DNA of 40,147 bases from NCBI GenBank assembly GCA_020446045.1, contig JAGRFM010000073.1, forward strand, positions 1-40,147. The letters are read 5' to 3'. This DNA comes from Nitrosomonas sp. (GTDB lineage: Bacteria; Pseudomonadota; Gammaproteobacteria; Burkholderiales; Nitrosomonadaceae). The stretch's first letter is position 1; every line of letters starts with the position of its first letter. Position numbers and translations under genes: made by a program. Shown here in pieces: positions 23,060-31,809 of this stretch. The notes beneath the pieces were generated by a model. That model searched no databases. It worked only from the letters and a program-made list of their open reading frames with translations, and was not told the DNA's origin.

Positions 23060-23073
23060 TCAATCGGCCAGAC
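23060..23073. repeat. 14-bp direct repeat, left of the SIR2-HerA cassette
   Basis: TCAATCGGCCAGAC occurs here and, in the same orientation, at 27087-27100. The two copies enclose the SIR2-HerA genes. A few 14-base repeats are expected by chance in 40 kb, so the positions rather than the length make it notable. The rest of the gap 23074-23294 holds a 12-bp palindrome (CAGCATATGCTG, 23149-23160) and no gene. Confidence 0.4.
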
Positions 23074-23294
23074 TTTTCATCATTGCGCCTCTTTCATTAG
23101 TAGTAACGGTGAACCAAAACCGTCTCTCAGGTAATCAGGTTATTTGTCCAGCATATGCTGACAGGATACACAGAGGGTGTTCAAACGGATTGAAAAATCG
23201 ATAAGGGTTGTGCGGCTCGCAGTGGCTTGCTTCGCTAACACGGCCTTATTTGTTTTTCATGAAATGTGTCGCGGGCGTGACTCTAAGTTATTAT

Positions 23295-25403
23295 TTAAAA
23301 TGGCATATCATCTTCAAGATCATCGAAGATTTGAGATGTGTCATCTGACGCAGGTCTCTTGTCACTAGCCTGAAGCTTCCAATTTGCCATGATTGCTTTT
23401 AAAGGAAAAGCTTCATTATTAGTTTTCCACTGGTGATAGGGGGCGGCTGTTTGACTCCAAGGTGAAGGCTGAGGAACATCAATTTGAACGCGAGTTGGTA
23501 TGTGAAATGCGCTGCCAAAAACAATAGCTTCCCCTGATGCTAAAACAGTGACTTGGTCAAGAAGCCTTCTTGCTTGCATGGGTATTATGCGGCGAAAGTG
23601 GTCAATATCATCCGGATTTTGAAGACGGTGGCTTACAAAATTAGCGCACTGGCTAATAATGGTAGGGCTTATCTCACTTGGCCTTTGACTTGCCACGATA
23701 AGTGATAATCCAAATTTTCGTCCCTCTTTTGCTATTCTTTCAAAGACCATTCTCGATAGTGCTTGTCCTCGATCCTCATTTTGGCGTGGTGGTCGTGCGT
23801 AATTATGGGCTTCTTCCAAAACTATTCCCCAAGGGTGTTTGTAGCGTTCACTCGCAGGAAGCCTTTCCCTCGTTTCCAATAAAATCCGTCCGATAATGCA
23901 GCAAACATAAGGAAGTGTGTCATGTGCTAACATCGAGAGATCAACAATGGACACCCTAGGAGATTCATTTTTTGAGAAACCATAACGCTGTAGCCAGTCT
24001 TCAAGATTAGTAAACTTAGTATCTTCCTTCTCGTAGTTAAAAAGTGATTTCCAGCGTTTATCGTCCAAACGAGTTTTAAGACGAAGCTTTAGAGTAGTAA
24101 GATGCGATTCAATTCGCCCCACATCTTCCTGTGATACGGCTCTATCGACTAGTGTTGGGTCCATTAAATCTATACGGGAAATGAACAATGGTGTATCAGC
24201 CGTATTAGCCGATTCCTCTAAAGCTGCAATATCTTTTGATAATTCATTTTTTAAACCGGTCTGAACTTTTTGAGCTGCCTCTCTAATTGCACGTTCGTTA
24301 TCCGGGCGATCCCAGTCAATATTTCTGCCTTGTGCCGTAGCCTGTCCCATATGTGGTTGTAGGGCTTGTTCCAAGTCAGCAACGTCATCTATTTTACGTT
24401 CATCCCAGTAGCTTTTAGCTATACTGAATAAGGTACAGGCAGTTTTTTTGACAGGTTTATCACTATCCAAACACTCAATAAGGGTTTCTATTTTTGTCAG
24501 TGCATGTCTCAAGGTATTGTCGCCTGACGCTTTATGTGCAGGATTCTGTTTTGATTTAACTATAGCCCACCAATCTTTTAATACTGGCTCTTGTGTCTGT
24601 TCAGATGCGCTCAGCCAAGCACAAATTTCTTGTGCGTTAAAAAACCACAGAGGTATTCCAAACTCTTCACCATTAAGATAAACATGGTCTGGTTGTCTGG
24701 TATATTGCGCAGCTTTTTCTGGAAGAAATGCTCTAGCATATTCTCCGTTAATATCAAGAATAAAGATATGTGGTGCATTAGTTTCATCATCCCCTAATTC
24801 CTGCATAGCCTTTTTAATTAGACTGGCAACACTGTATGATTTCCCTGACCCCGTATTTCCTACAATCGCCAGTGGCCTAGAAAAGAGATCGTTATATGAT
24901 GCTTTAACACGATTGCTTTTTTGACCAGTGGGATAACCTAGAACAAGATCAAAATCAAAATCGTTTCCTTCGTAGCCATCGGGCTTATTTCTTTTAGGTG
25001 GATTTTCAAAAACTGCGGCTAGCGTTTTAGGAGAACCTATTTCAGCCGGAGTATCCAAGGTCGGTAGAATAGTTATACCCGGATTGAATTGCCACTGATT
25101 CACTTCTCTTTCGATGGTGCCTAAAAGTTGAACACTGGCTATACGTCTGGCTTTAATAAAGTCAAGGGATAGCTCATCACCTGAAGCAGGATCGTAGCTT
25201 TCTCTCGCCTCAAGGTCAGTGATAACACCAATAACAGAAAGCCCTGAGCCAATAGAAAATGTCAGGTATGAGTTAATGGCTACAGCAGTCTGTACACCAT
25301 CTAGCGTTGCTCTTGACGGCGAACGTGCCTCTGTCAAAAGTTCTACTTTTACACGGAAGCCATTTACTGAGACAACGTGGCCAATTATTCGAGGGTTTTC
25401 CAC
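23295..25403 (-). CDS. herA: HerA-like ATPase/translocase of a SIR2-HerA defence system
   Basis: Protein of 702 residues. An N-terminal HAS-barrel-like beta region (about 1-110) is followed by a DUF87/HerA motor domain. Walker A is GNTGSGKS (182-189), then FILDINGEY, Walker B VLEEAHNY and sensor-like ASQRPSEIS. A helical insert lies between about 270 and 460. HerA forms hexameric DNA translocases. In the SIR2-HerA (Nezha) anti-phage system it assembles with SIR2. Its GTG start shares one base with the SIR2 stop (TAGTG), so the two are translationally coupled. Confidence 0.88.
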   Translation of the reverse strand: MENPRIIGHVVSVNGFRVKVELLTEARSPSRATLDGVQTAVAINSYLTFSIGSGLSVIGVITDLEARESYDPASGDELSLDFIKARRIASVQLLGTIEREVNQWQFNPGITILPTLDTPAEIGSPKTLAAVFENPPKRNKPDGYEGNDFDFDLVLGYPTGQKSNRVKASYNDLFSRPLAIVGNTGSGKSYSVASLIKKAMQELGDDETNAPHIFILDINGEYARAFLPEKAAQYTRQPDHVYLNGEEFGIPLWFFNAQEICAWLSASEQTQEPVLKDWWAIVKSKQNPAHKASGDNTLRHALTKIETLIECLDSDKPVKKTACTLFSIAKSYWDERKIDDVADLEQALQPHMGQATAQGRNIDWDRPDNERAIREAAQKVQTGLKNELSKDIAALEESANTADTPLFISRIDLMDPTLVDRAVSQEDVGRIESHLTTLKLRLKTRLDDKRWKSLFNYEKEDTKFTNLEDWLQRYGFSKNESPRVSIVDLSMLAHDTLPYVCCIIGRILLETRERLPASERYKHPWGIVLEEAHNYARPPRQNEDRGQALSRMVFERIAKEGRKFGLSLIVASQRPSEISPTIISQCANFVSHRLQNPDDIDHFRRIIPMQARRLLDQVTVLASGEAIVFGSAFHIPTRVQIDVPQPSPWSQTAAPYHQWKTNNEAFPLKAIMANWKLQASDKRPASDDTSQIFDDLEDDMPF

Positions 25404-26827
25404 TATTTTCCCTCGGCTTGTTCAATGCTTGCTGAATTCTTTTGAAGCTGTTTTTCAAACCTGCGTAAGCGGAGAAAATCATCCAACCATTGAACATCAG
25501 GCATTACCGATTTTGCAAAATCGTCAAAAGTTGCATATTTAAACGGTTCTGCTTCAAACGCTTCCTTAGTTGGTGTGAGTACAAATGCCCGCTTACCAAG
25601 CTCTTTATATTCCCTAATGCGTTTAATTGTTGGACTTTCAGGATTTGGTTCAACCACAAGCATTATCAGTGCAGGATTCATTAGAGCAGTTTCTATGATG
25701 CGCGTAACGTGATCATCCCCAAAACCATAGCCCAGTACTAGCAAAAAAGTTTGAGGGGCACTAAGCCGAACATTAAATAGCCTGAATAAATGTGCATACG
25801 GCATGTCCAACGTTTGTATGAATTTATTAGACGTCGGCAAAATACCAAATTCTTTATGGCTATGTGCAAACTCAGCTTTCACCAATTCTGCTGCCTTGTC
25901 TTGTTCGGACATAGATCGGTATGTGGCATATCCAGAAATATCTTCACGCCGCGCTATAATTTCATCATTAACTATGCGCCAGTGAATAGAACCGTGTAAT
26001 TTGTAGAAATGCAGAAATTTGTCAAATCGCCTTACCCGGCCTTCTGCTATTTCGCCCGGATAATATACATCAAGGCCGTATACCGACGGGTCAAAACGTG
26101 CATTTGCTCGCCCTGTGAATCCGTCAAAGTATTGGATGCCTAGTAACTCTAAAGCTTGTTCAAAAAGTGTATCGTAATTCAGAGTAAAAAGATGAGTGCG
26201 TCCAAGGTTGCTATCTCGTGTTACAAGTTTTGACAGAAAAGAAAGATGTGGTGCTATATCCTGTTCACCTTTATCTGATGTGGTTCTATCAGGAAGTTCA
26301 AGTGCACATTCCGCATAAATCGCCTTTGCTGTATATCCGAGCAAGCGGTCTACAGTTTCTAAATCAACGTCTCCATTTTTCCATATCAGGGAAGCAATAG
26401 GTGATTTTGGCTCGGTTCCCAGATGAACGGCATTAACTAGATAAGAAAGCCATTCTTCAAATCCTGTTTTAGCCCATTCACTTTTTGGTTCACCCGAAAA
26501 AAGCTTTTCTATTTCGTCATCATTATCCTTTAAGCGCTCTGCAATAATTGCCTTGCCTCCTTCTGACAAAGTCGCGTGTGTATCATCTATTGCATGAGGA
26601 ATTTCATTTACAGCGCATAAAACTGTTTTTTCAAGATCACTCATAATCTTGCCGCCACATTCTACAGAACAGCCTGCTGCCGTTAAAACGACAAGATTTT
26701 CCATGCGTAGCCATTCAGCTATTAATGCCTGTAACCGCTGTCGGCTTTCTTTATCATCTAGGTCAATTAATAAATCTTCAATTTGTCCGCTATCAGAAGG
26801 GCCAATTAAAGAATATTTTTTCATCAT
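25403..26827 (-). CDS. SIR2-domain NADase of a SIR2-HerA defence system
   Basis: Protein of 474 residues with a SIR2_2-type domain. The NAD-binding loop is LTAAGCSVECGG (residues 48-59). The catalytic Asn is in TLNYDTLFE (N217) and the catalytic His in YKLHGSIHW (H278). A C-terminal section with LVLGYGFGDDHVTRII and VVEPNPES completes the fold. Such proteins cleave NAD+ on phage infection when bound to HerA. It opens with ATGATG after AAGGTAAAT. It is the first gene of a two-gene operon with herA and is flanked by 14-bp direct repeats. Confidence 0.9.
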   Translation of the reverse strand: MMKKYSLIGPSDSGQIEDLLIDLDDKESRQRLQALIAEWLRMENLVVLTAAGCSVECGGKIMSDLEKTVLCAVNEIPHAIDDTHATLSEGGKAIIAERLKDNDDEIEKLFSGEPKSEWAKTGFEEWLSYLVNAVHLGTEPKSPIASLIWKNGDVDLETVDRLLGYTAKAIYAECALELPDRTTSDKGEQDIAPHLSFLSKLVTRDSNLGRTHLFTLNYDTLFEQALELLGIQYFDGFTGRANARFDPSVYGLDVYYPGEIAEGRVRRFDKFLHFYKLHGSIHWRIVNDEIIARREDISGYATYRSMSEQDKAAELVKAEFAHSHKEFGILPTSNKFIQTLDMPYAHLFRLFNVRLSAPQTFLLVLGYGFGDDHVTRIIETALMNPALIMLVVEPNPESPTIKRIREYKELGKRAFVLTPTKEAFEAEPFKYATFDDFAKSVMPDVQWLDDFLRLRRFEKQLQKNSASIEQAEGK

Positions 26828-27506
26828 ATTTACCTTGTAAATTTGAAGCGCTTATATTTTGAAGAACAATATTAATCAGTTTTCACGTTTGATTATATAT
26901 GTTTATCAAATATACGAAATATGCACCGAAAGTTTTTTGTTTATATTTTATGATATACCAGTCCAGAACAAGAAAATTCTGGTCGAAGTTTCCAAAGAGA
27001 CAGAATTCACTTTGGTGCGTATCCAATCTGCACAAGGTTGGTCATGGGGTTGTTAGGGGCAGCAGGAACGCTCCCCTGACTGGTGGTCAATCGGCCAGAC
27101 GATTGTGCATGGGTCGGTGCTGGTGGAGAGGCAATCTCCAAGTCCGGCGAGTGATAAAACGGCGATACGTTTTGATGGTGTGGTGAAGGTTGGAACGGAT
27201 TACAGTTCCCGTAAACACACCATCGGCGAGAGGGATGCAACGGGAGAGTGCAGATACGCAGTGTCGAAATGTCTCCCTTGCCAAGCGTTTTGTATTACAA
27301 AACACAGCTTGCGGTGTGCGGCAGTGGGGTTTTTCCACCAAAACCAAAAGCGAAACTATATTTTGCTGTCTTGCCGCTTCCTTCACTATGCCGAAACTGC
27401 AAATGTTTCCCTTAAGTTTGTGACGGTCATGATGGTGTGCAGGATATTTCATCTGCAAGGCCGCCTGTGGATTTTGCAGGTGGCATGACCGGAAGCTTCG
27501 GGGTCA
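26828..27506. other. 680-bp gap without a supported gene
   Basis: The first 150 bases are AT-rich and probably hold the SIR2-HerA promoter. From about 27000 the DNA becomes GC-richer. Open frames of 77-127 codons occur in several registers on both strands, overlap one another, and match nothing I know. It may be decayed coding sequence. Confidence 0.4.
27087..27100. repeat. 14-bp direct repeat, right of the SIR2-HerA cassette
   Basis: TCAATCGGCCAGAC, identical to 23060-23073. The base composition changes near this point, consistent with the edge of an inserted block. Confidence 0.4.
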
Positions 27507-28073
27507 TCAATTCAGGTCAACACGTTCCATTGCGCGGGTCAGCGTCCGTGGGCAGACTTGCAATTCAGCGGCCAGCTCTGTGATGGTTTGTCCGGGATCG
27601 GCGTTCAGGATGGCGATGGCTTTACGCACATCACTTTCCTCCAGCTTGACCGGGCGACCCAATAGCTTGCCGCGTTCCTGTGCAGCTTTAAGCCCTTCCT
27701 TGGTGCGGCGGCTGATGGTCTGGCGTTCCCATTCGGCCAGAGCTGCGGCAATCACATACAGCAATTTTCCCTCCGGCGTGGTGGTATCAAAATCCTGCGT
27801 GAGGGATTTGAACTGAATACGGCGCTGATGCAACTTGTCCAGCTCGCCCAACGCATCCAAAACGGAACGAAACGCCCGATCCAGAGACGACACCACCAGC
27901 ACATCGCCGGGCCGAAGCTGCGCAATCATGTGCTCATATACCGGACGGTGTTTTTTTACGGCGGAGGTGCCTTCCTCGATAAAAATTTCATCGCATGCCT
28001 CCTGCAACGCAAGGACTTGCCGGTCGATCAACTGATTGCCGGTAGATGTGCGAATATAGCCCAGACGTTGCAT
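27507..28073 (-). CDS. serine recombinase, resolvase/invertase family
   Basis: Protein of 188 residues. The N-terminal catalytic domain has the nucleophile S10 in GYIRTSTGNQ, with SSLDRAFRS and FDTTTPEGKLLYVIAAALAE. Helix E contains WERQTISRRTKEGLKAAQERGK, followed by a LGRP hinge and a C-terminal HTH (TITELAAELQVCPRTLTRAM). The ATG at 28073 is chosen because AAGGA lies upstream and the family starts there; the longer frame would cover the inverted sites. It is divergent from a PEP-CTERM gene, with two copies of a 19-bp site between them. It is either a resolvase of a past transposon or an invertase. Confidence 0.9.
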   Translation of the reverse strand: MQRLGYIRTSTGNQLIDRQVLALQEACDEIFIEEGTSAVKKHRPVYEHMIAQLRPGDVLVVSSLDRAFRSVLDALGELDKLHQRRIQFKSLTQDFDTTTPEGKLLYVIAAALAEWERQTISRRTKEGLKAAQERGKLLGRPVKLEESDVRKAIAILNADPGQTITELAAELQVCPRTLTRAMERVDLN

Positions 28074-28135
28074 AGCGTTCCTTTCCCTTGCCAAGACACA
28101 GATATTGTCCCGTATTTCTGCCGCGTTCGATTCGA

Positions 28136-28270
28136 CAAAAAGGATCGTTTTTGTCCGATGCCGTGCTTCCCAAAATCCTGTTCTTGAATTCCTTTTTAAA
28201 CAGTTGATTAGGAACAACCCGCCTTCCCAAAATCAACTTATGAAAATAGTAACAAAAACGATCCTTTTTG
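28136..28270. promoter_or_regulatory. recombinase recombination/operator region with inverted 19-bp sites
   Basis: CAAAAAGGATCGTTTTTGT (28136-28154) is the exact reverse complement of 28252-28270. Each site is itself nearly palindromic about GGATCG, as recombinase crossover sites are. Between them CTTCCCAAAATC is directly repeated (28166-28177, 28223-28234), and GTTGATT/AATCAAC (28203-28209, 28231-28237) form another inverted pair. Site centres are 116 bp apart. It is a res-like array or an invertible promoter segment between the recombinase and PEP-CTERM genes. Confidence 0.65.
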
Positions 28271-28349
28271 CCCTGTAGCACGCCGCTCAGATTTTTTCAA
28301 ATCCGGACTCCAAAAAATTATCAATCCATCATATTTGCGAGGTACGAAC

Positions 28350-29282
28350 GTGAACAAAACAGTGAACGGCGTGTTATGCGCCGGGGTTCTTTTTCTCAGT
28401 TTAGCTGCATCTGTTGAGGCGGTTCCGATTACTGAACAGTCTTTAATCCATGTCCGGCAAGCGGAAACGACATTTAGCAGTGCGTTTTTGCTTGACAATT
28501 TTACGACGACAGACAGCAGCGTTTCTCATGCGCTGGATACGACATCGGGGTTTGATAGCGCCATTCAGGGGCGTGCGAGTCTGATCACGGGTGAAACGGG
28601 CACATCCGCCATTACATCAACCAATGACCCGAATATCAGAGCGGCTTCATCAGTGGTTACTCTCTTTGATACGCTGACATTTACCCCGGATACATCACTG
28701 CCAATCCTGCCCGCTGCGATACCTATTGCCTATGGATTGGGTTTTGACGGAAGTCTTGCCAATACAAACCCTTTTGGAGCCAGTACGGCATCAACGATTG
28801 TCACCCTCTATGACATCACCGGACTGACGACATGGTTAACGCAAACGGTTTTAGACCCGGCATATCCCACTGATGTTTATATTTTCAGCGATGCGCCTGT
28901 CGTGTCAACGTTAGGCATTAATCTGTTCGTGGGCGCACAAAGTATTATTGATAGTTCTCCAATCCTGAATGATTTTGATCAGGCTATTGGAAACACTGAC
29001 GGCTCGGTTTTTGATTTCAACCTGAATAAAACAGAAACATTTTTGGCCGACCCATCCAAAACATATGGTATTTCGATACAGACAAGTTCCGTTGCAAGCG
29101 GACTGGATTCTTTTTCTGATTTTATCAATACCAGCGCGTTCAATTTTACAAATCTCAATGGTGCTACATTTGCTTCAGGATCAGGTACATTCCTCACCGC
29201 GGCAGTGTCTGAACCATCCGTGCTCGCCTTGCTCGGTATCGGGATGATTGGATTAATGGCGCATAGAAGGAGCAGGTCATGA
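28350..29282 (+). CDS. PEP-CTERM sorted protein, second copy
   Basis: Exported protein of 310 residues. It has a signal peptide (NKTVNGVLCAGVLFLSLAASVEA), a long Thr/Ser/Asp-rich beta domain I do not recognise, and a C-terminal sorting tail SEPSVLALLGIGMIGLMAHR with basic end RSRS. The tail has Ser in place of the first Pro of PEP, an accepted variation. Exosortase would anchor it at the surface. GTG at 28350 has GAGG 7 bases upstream; a TTG 15 bases earlier is not supported. Its promoter must lie in or near the inverted recombinase sites, and no sigma-54 box is visible. It overlaps the next gene by 4 bases (ATGA). Confidence 0.85.
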   Translation: MNKTVNGVLCAGVLFLSLAASVEAVPITEQSLIHVRQAETTFSSAFLLDNFTTTDSSVSHALDTTSGFDSAIQGRASLITGETGTSAITSTNDPNIRAASSVVTLFDTLTFTPDTSLPILPAAIPIAYGLGFDGSLANTNPFGASTASTIVTLYDITGLTTWLTQTVLDPAYPTDVYIFSDAPVVSTLGINLFVGAQSIIDSSPILNDFDQAIGNTDGSVFDFNLNKTETFLADPSKTYGISIQTSSVASGLDSFSDFINTSAFNFTNLNGATFASGSGTFLTAAVSEPSVLALLGIGMIGLMAHRRSRS

Positions 29283-29602
29283 AACGTGCACATCTATTTC
29301 TTACCGCTCTTGTATTTTTGTTTTCAGCATCCGCGCAAGCGGATGCGCTGAAAAACAGTGATTTTATGAAGCTTTCAGAAGGACAGCGGCACTGGTGGTA
29401 CACTGGTGTTTATACGATATTGGGGCATATTGTTTCTTTGGATAACGATGAAACAACAACCCAATGCGTCTGGGATTGGTTTTTCTCTGAACCTGAAAAA
29501 AGAGAGAAACAACTTGAAAATAGTTTTGAGTTATATCCAGATCATGCGCCGACCAGTATTGTCATAGCACTTTTACGGCGGGACTGCGGTGTTTTTAAAT
29601 AG
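29279..29602 (+). CDS. small secreted protein, Rap1a/Tai-like
   Basis: Protein of 107 residues with a clear signal peptide ending AQA (residue 21) and a mature part of about 85 residues. It has two Cys (TQCVWDWFF and RRDCGVF), and HAPTSIVIALLRRDCGVF at the end. This spacing (W..G...L, a central Cys, a final ALL...C) resembles Rap1a/Tai immunity proteins, which protect cells from type VI amidases. The match is by pattern only. AAGGAG lies 6 bases upstream of the ATG, inside the end of the PEP-CTERM gene, so both are translated from one message. Confidence 0.6.
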   Translation: MKRAHLFLTALVFLFSASAQADALKNSDFMKLSEGQRHWWYTGVYTILGHIVSLDNDETTTQCVWDWFFSEPEKREKQLENSFELYPDHAPTSIVIALLRRDCGVFK

Positions 29603-29614
29603 ATATCGATTGAT

Positions 29615-30487
29615 TCAAAAAGAAAGCGCAAGGCCGGGCTGACTGGCAGGCACATCACCAGTTTTATTGGAAATGTCGTCATGCGCTTTGTCAAACGCTG
29701 CATTCATATCAGGAACAGAAAAGTCTGGTTTATTTTCCTGTATATTCTGATAAATTGATGCGGATCGTATGTTTCTCTGCGCAGCGGGTGAAGAAGTGTC
29801 GTAACGCGCTTTTACGGTATCAGGCATGGTTTGCTCGATACGCTCTTTTAAATCATTCAATTCTTCCAGTATCGGCGGATCGTTTACTTCGCGTATCCGT
29901 TCTTGCGCCCGGTCGATTACGTCGCGCTTGTAGGTTTTGACCTCTACCTCTTGTTCTTTCAGGGTTTCGACTTTTTTCTTCTGTGTATTGTAGTCTTCCC
30001 GGATCGGCGCGTTTTCTGAAAACTCAATGTCCTGCGCTTCATCATCGGATAATTGCCTGCCGCCTTCGGTATAGACATGGCCGTCAACGGTGGAGCGGAA
30101 CACCAATGTCCCATCGTCTAGCCGGGCGGCATTGTTGCACATATGTTGTAATGTTTTTTCGGCTTCTTCCAGTTGCCGGGTAATATCATCCAATGCGCGG
30201 TCGGCGGCGCGGCGCGCTTTGTTCAATGTGTCCTGAACTTCGTAATACAACCGTGCATACCGAGCGTCGTCTTCCAAAAGCATTTGCAGCATCGTGCGAT
30301 ACCGGTGCTCGGACTGCTTCTTTTCGCTGTCTCCGCCGTACAGGGCATAATGGTTTTCTGTGAGGAATCTTGGAATACGACCCGTCGGTTCTCCGGCAAT
30401 CTCATGGTTTAAATCAATGCGGTCGCGTTCAACCGCAGATTTGCTATCCACTCCGACATGTTCCGGCTTGTCAGACACCTGTTCCAT
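29615..30487 (-). CDS. coiled-coil protein, unknown
   Basis: Charged, soluble protein of 290 residues. Two long coiled coils are visible (about 70-115 and 165-215; LNKARRAADRALDDITRQLE and KKKVETLKEQEVEVKTYKRD), separated by a VFRSTVDGHVYTEGG beta section. The C-terminus is disordered. Not recognised. A GTG three codons inside (30478) has AAAGG at a better spacing than the ATG, so the protein may be three residues shorter. It is convergent with the Rap1a-like gene, only 12 bases apart. Confidence 0.6.
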   Translation of the reverse strand: MEQVSDKPEHVGVDSKSAVERDRIDLNHEIAGEPTGRIPRFLTENHYALYGGDSEKKQSEHRYRTMLQMLLEDDARYARLYYEVQDTLNKARRAADRALDDITRQLEEAEKTLQHMCNNAARLDDGTLVFRSTVDGHVYTEGGRQLSDDEAQDIEFSENAPIREDYNTQKKKVETLKEQEVEVKTYKRDVIDRAQERIREVNDPPILEELNDLKERIEQTMPDTVKARYDTSSPAAQRNIRSASIYQNIQENKPDFSVPDMNAAFDKAHDDISNKTGDVPASQPGLALSF

Positions 30488-30735
30488 CCTTTATTACGGC
30501 GGCGATAACAAAAATATCTCACCTCTTTCAACATACCTTGAATCAGGGTGTTTAGTCAAAAAGTGATGTTAATCAGTGGAGGAGTTAAAAGAAACGTACA
30601 AAAAATGGATTAAAAATTAACATTTCTGCCTTTGAAAAATATCGCATTAAATTCGATGTAAGATCCTATTTTTATGGAGAAAACTAACTGTCACAAATAG
30701 TAATAAATCATTAGAAGTGTTCTTAAGTTGTATTT

Positions 30736-30764
30736 TTGACACAGTTGAATAAGAAAAATTTATT
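30736..30764 (+). promoter_or_regulatory. possible sigma-70 promoter in the 30488-30841 gap
   Basis: A perfect -35 TTGACA (30736-30741) is followed 17 bases later by TTTATT (30759-30764), a poor -10. It would drive the gene at 30842. The rest of this AT-rich 354-base gap shows no gene. Confidence 0.35.
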
Positions 30765-30841
30765 TTTTTCTGCCTTTTTATGGATTGAGTTGTAAAGTAA
30801 TAGATCCATTCTGGATAGCTCAAGAAAAGAAAGTATGATCT

Positions 30842-31318
30842 TTGAGTGAAAAAGAAAAAAAACTTTTAGAAATCTTTGGTCAGCTTCCTGAAAAAAGACA
30901 AATGGAGCTATTGGAATTGGTGCATGAATTTGCAGAAAGAGCAAAACATCAACCTGTCATGCCTTTGCCGAATAGCCGAGAACAAATGAAAGCACTTGGG
31001 ATAGAAACTTATGAAGAATTCAAAGCGCGCACAGGAAGTACAGATGGAAAAGAATGTTTAATGAAAAACTGGGGAAAATGGCTTAGAGCTTGTACTCCAA
31101 CACTTGATCGGGATTATATGAGTACAGCCGATCTGAGACACCTTGATGAAAAATTGTTAAACAGAATTAAAAAAGTGCACAGAGCAAAAGAATATCACAC
31201 TTTTATACCAAGCCTTCCAATGCTTAACGAACAAATCATTGAGCAAATTAGCAAAGAAGAAAAGAGAGAATTGTATAGAAAATTGTCATTGTTATACAGG
31301 CATGAGCCAGCAAGCTAA
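30842..31318 (+). CDS. unknown soluble protein
   Basis: Protein of 158 residues starting with TTG (LSEKEKKLLEIFGQLPEKRQ). The first 60 residues resemble small helical proteins that accompany toxin-antitoxin or regulatory loci (LLELVHEFAERAK), but the rest (NWGKWLRACTPTLDRDYMS) is unfamiliar. The last third is a Lys/Glu-rich helix. There is no strong ribosome site. DNA is AT-rich compared with the transfer genes, suggesting separately acquired cargo. Confidence 0.5.
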   Translation: MSEKEKKLLEIFGQLPEKRQMELLELVHEFAERAKHQPVMPLPNSREQMKALGIETYEEFKARTGSTDGKECLMKNWGKWLRACTPTLDRDYMSTADLRHLDEKLLNRIKKVHRAKEYHTFIPSLPMLNEQIIEQISKEEKRELYRKLSLLYRHEPAS

Positions 31319-31402
31319 AAAAATTTCGGCAAAAAGTTCTATTAAAAGTATACGAATTAGAACTATTGGATTTTTAAATCTTTTTTTACCAAAGGAGGCA
31401 TT

Positions 31403-31762
31403 ATGCAATTACAGGTAAGACGGGTGATCAAAGTTGCGTCTGATGCGCAGTTACTTAATCCACATTACCGCAGAAGGCTTTGGATCGCATTACGTAATGA
31501 GGGTATTTCAAGGCGTACATGGCCAGATGTGCTGGCAGCGACCATATATGATTTTGATGGAGAAATTCTCAATCCAAACGGTACTCCATGGGATGTTCCC
31601 TATATTGACGATGTCATGGGTGATCCGCGCTGGATATCCGCACTCCTTGAGGAATGTAATGGTGAACCATGCCGCGATACACGTATGATCGAACGTCTAC
31701 GTCTTCTCGACCTGTACTTTCGGATTAAGCGTCCACATATCCAACGCCATTTCGGTCGTTAA
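31403..31762 (+). CDS. unknown protein
   Basis: Protein of 119 residues with many Arg and Trp (RRRLWIALRNEGISRRTWPD, DVMGDPRWISALLEE). Not recognised; probably cytosolic. It has a strong AAGGAGG just before the ATG and a terminator 18 bases after the stop, so it is a well-formed single gene. Confidence 0.6.
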   Translation: MQLQVRRVIKVASDAQLLNPHYRRRLWIALRNEGISRRTWPDVLAATIYDFDGEILNPNGTPWDVPYIDDVMGDPRWISALLEECNGEPCRDTRMIERLRLLDLYFRIKRPHIQRHFGR

Positions 31763-31779
31763 GATCAAAATCGCAAAGC

Positions 31780-31807
31780 CCCCGCAGCTTAAAACTGAGG
31801 GGATTTT
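31780..31807 (+). terminator. terminator after the 31403 gene
   Basis: CCCCGCAG (31780-31787), a 7-base loop and CTGAGGGG (31795-31802), one mismatch in the stem, followed by ATTTT. It lies between convergent genes and could serve both strands. Confidence 0.65.
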
Positions 31808-31809
31808 GC

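Noticed and set aside
26899-27488. Several 65-127 codon frames on both strands
   Set aside because: They overlap one another, lack ribosome sites and match no family.
27481-27509. Terminator after the serine recombinase
   Set aside because: ATGACC and GGTCAT with an inner GAAG/CTTC can fold, but the stem is interrupted and no T run follows.
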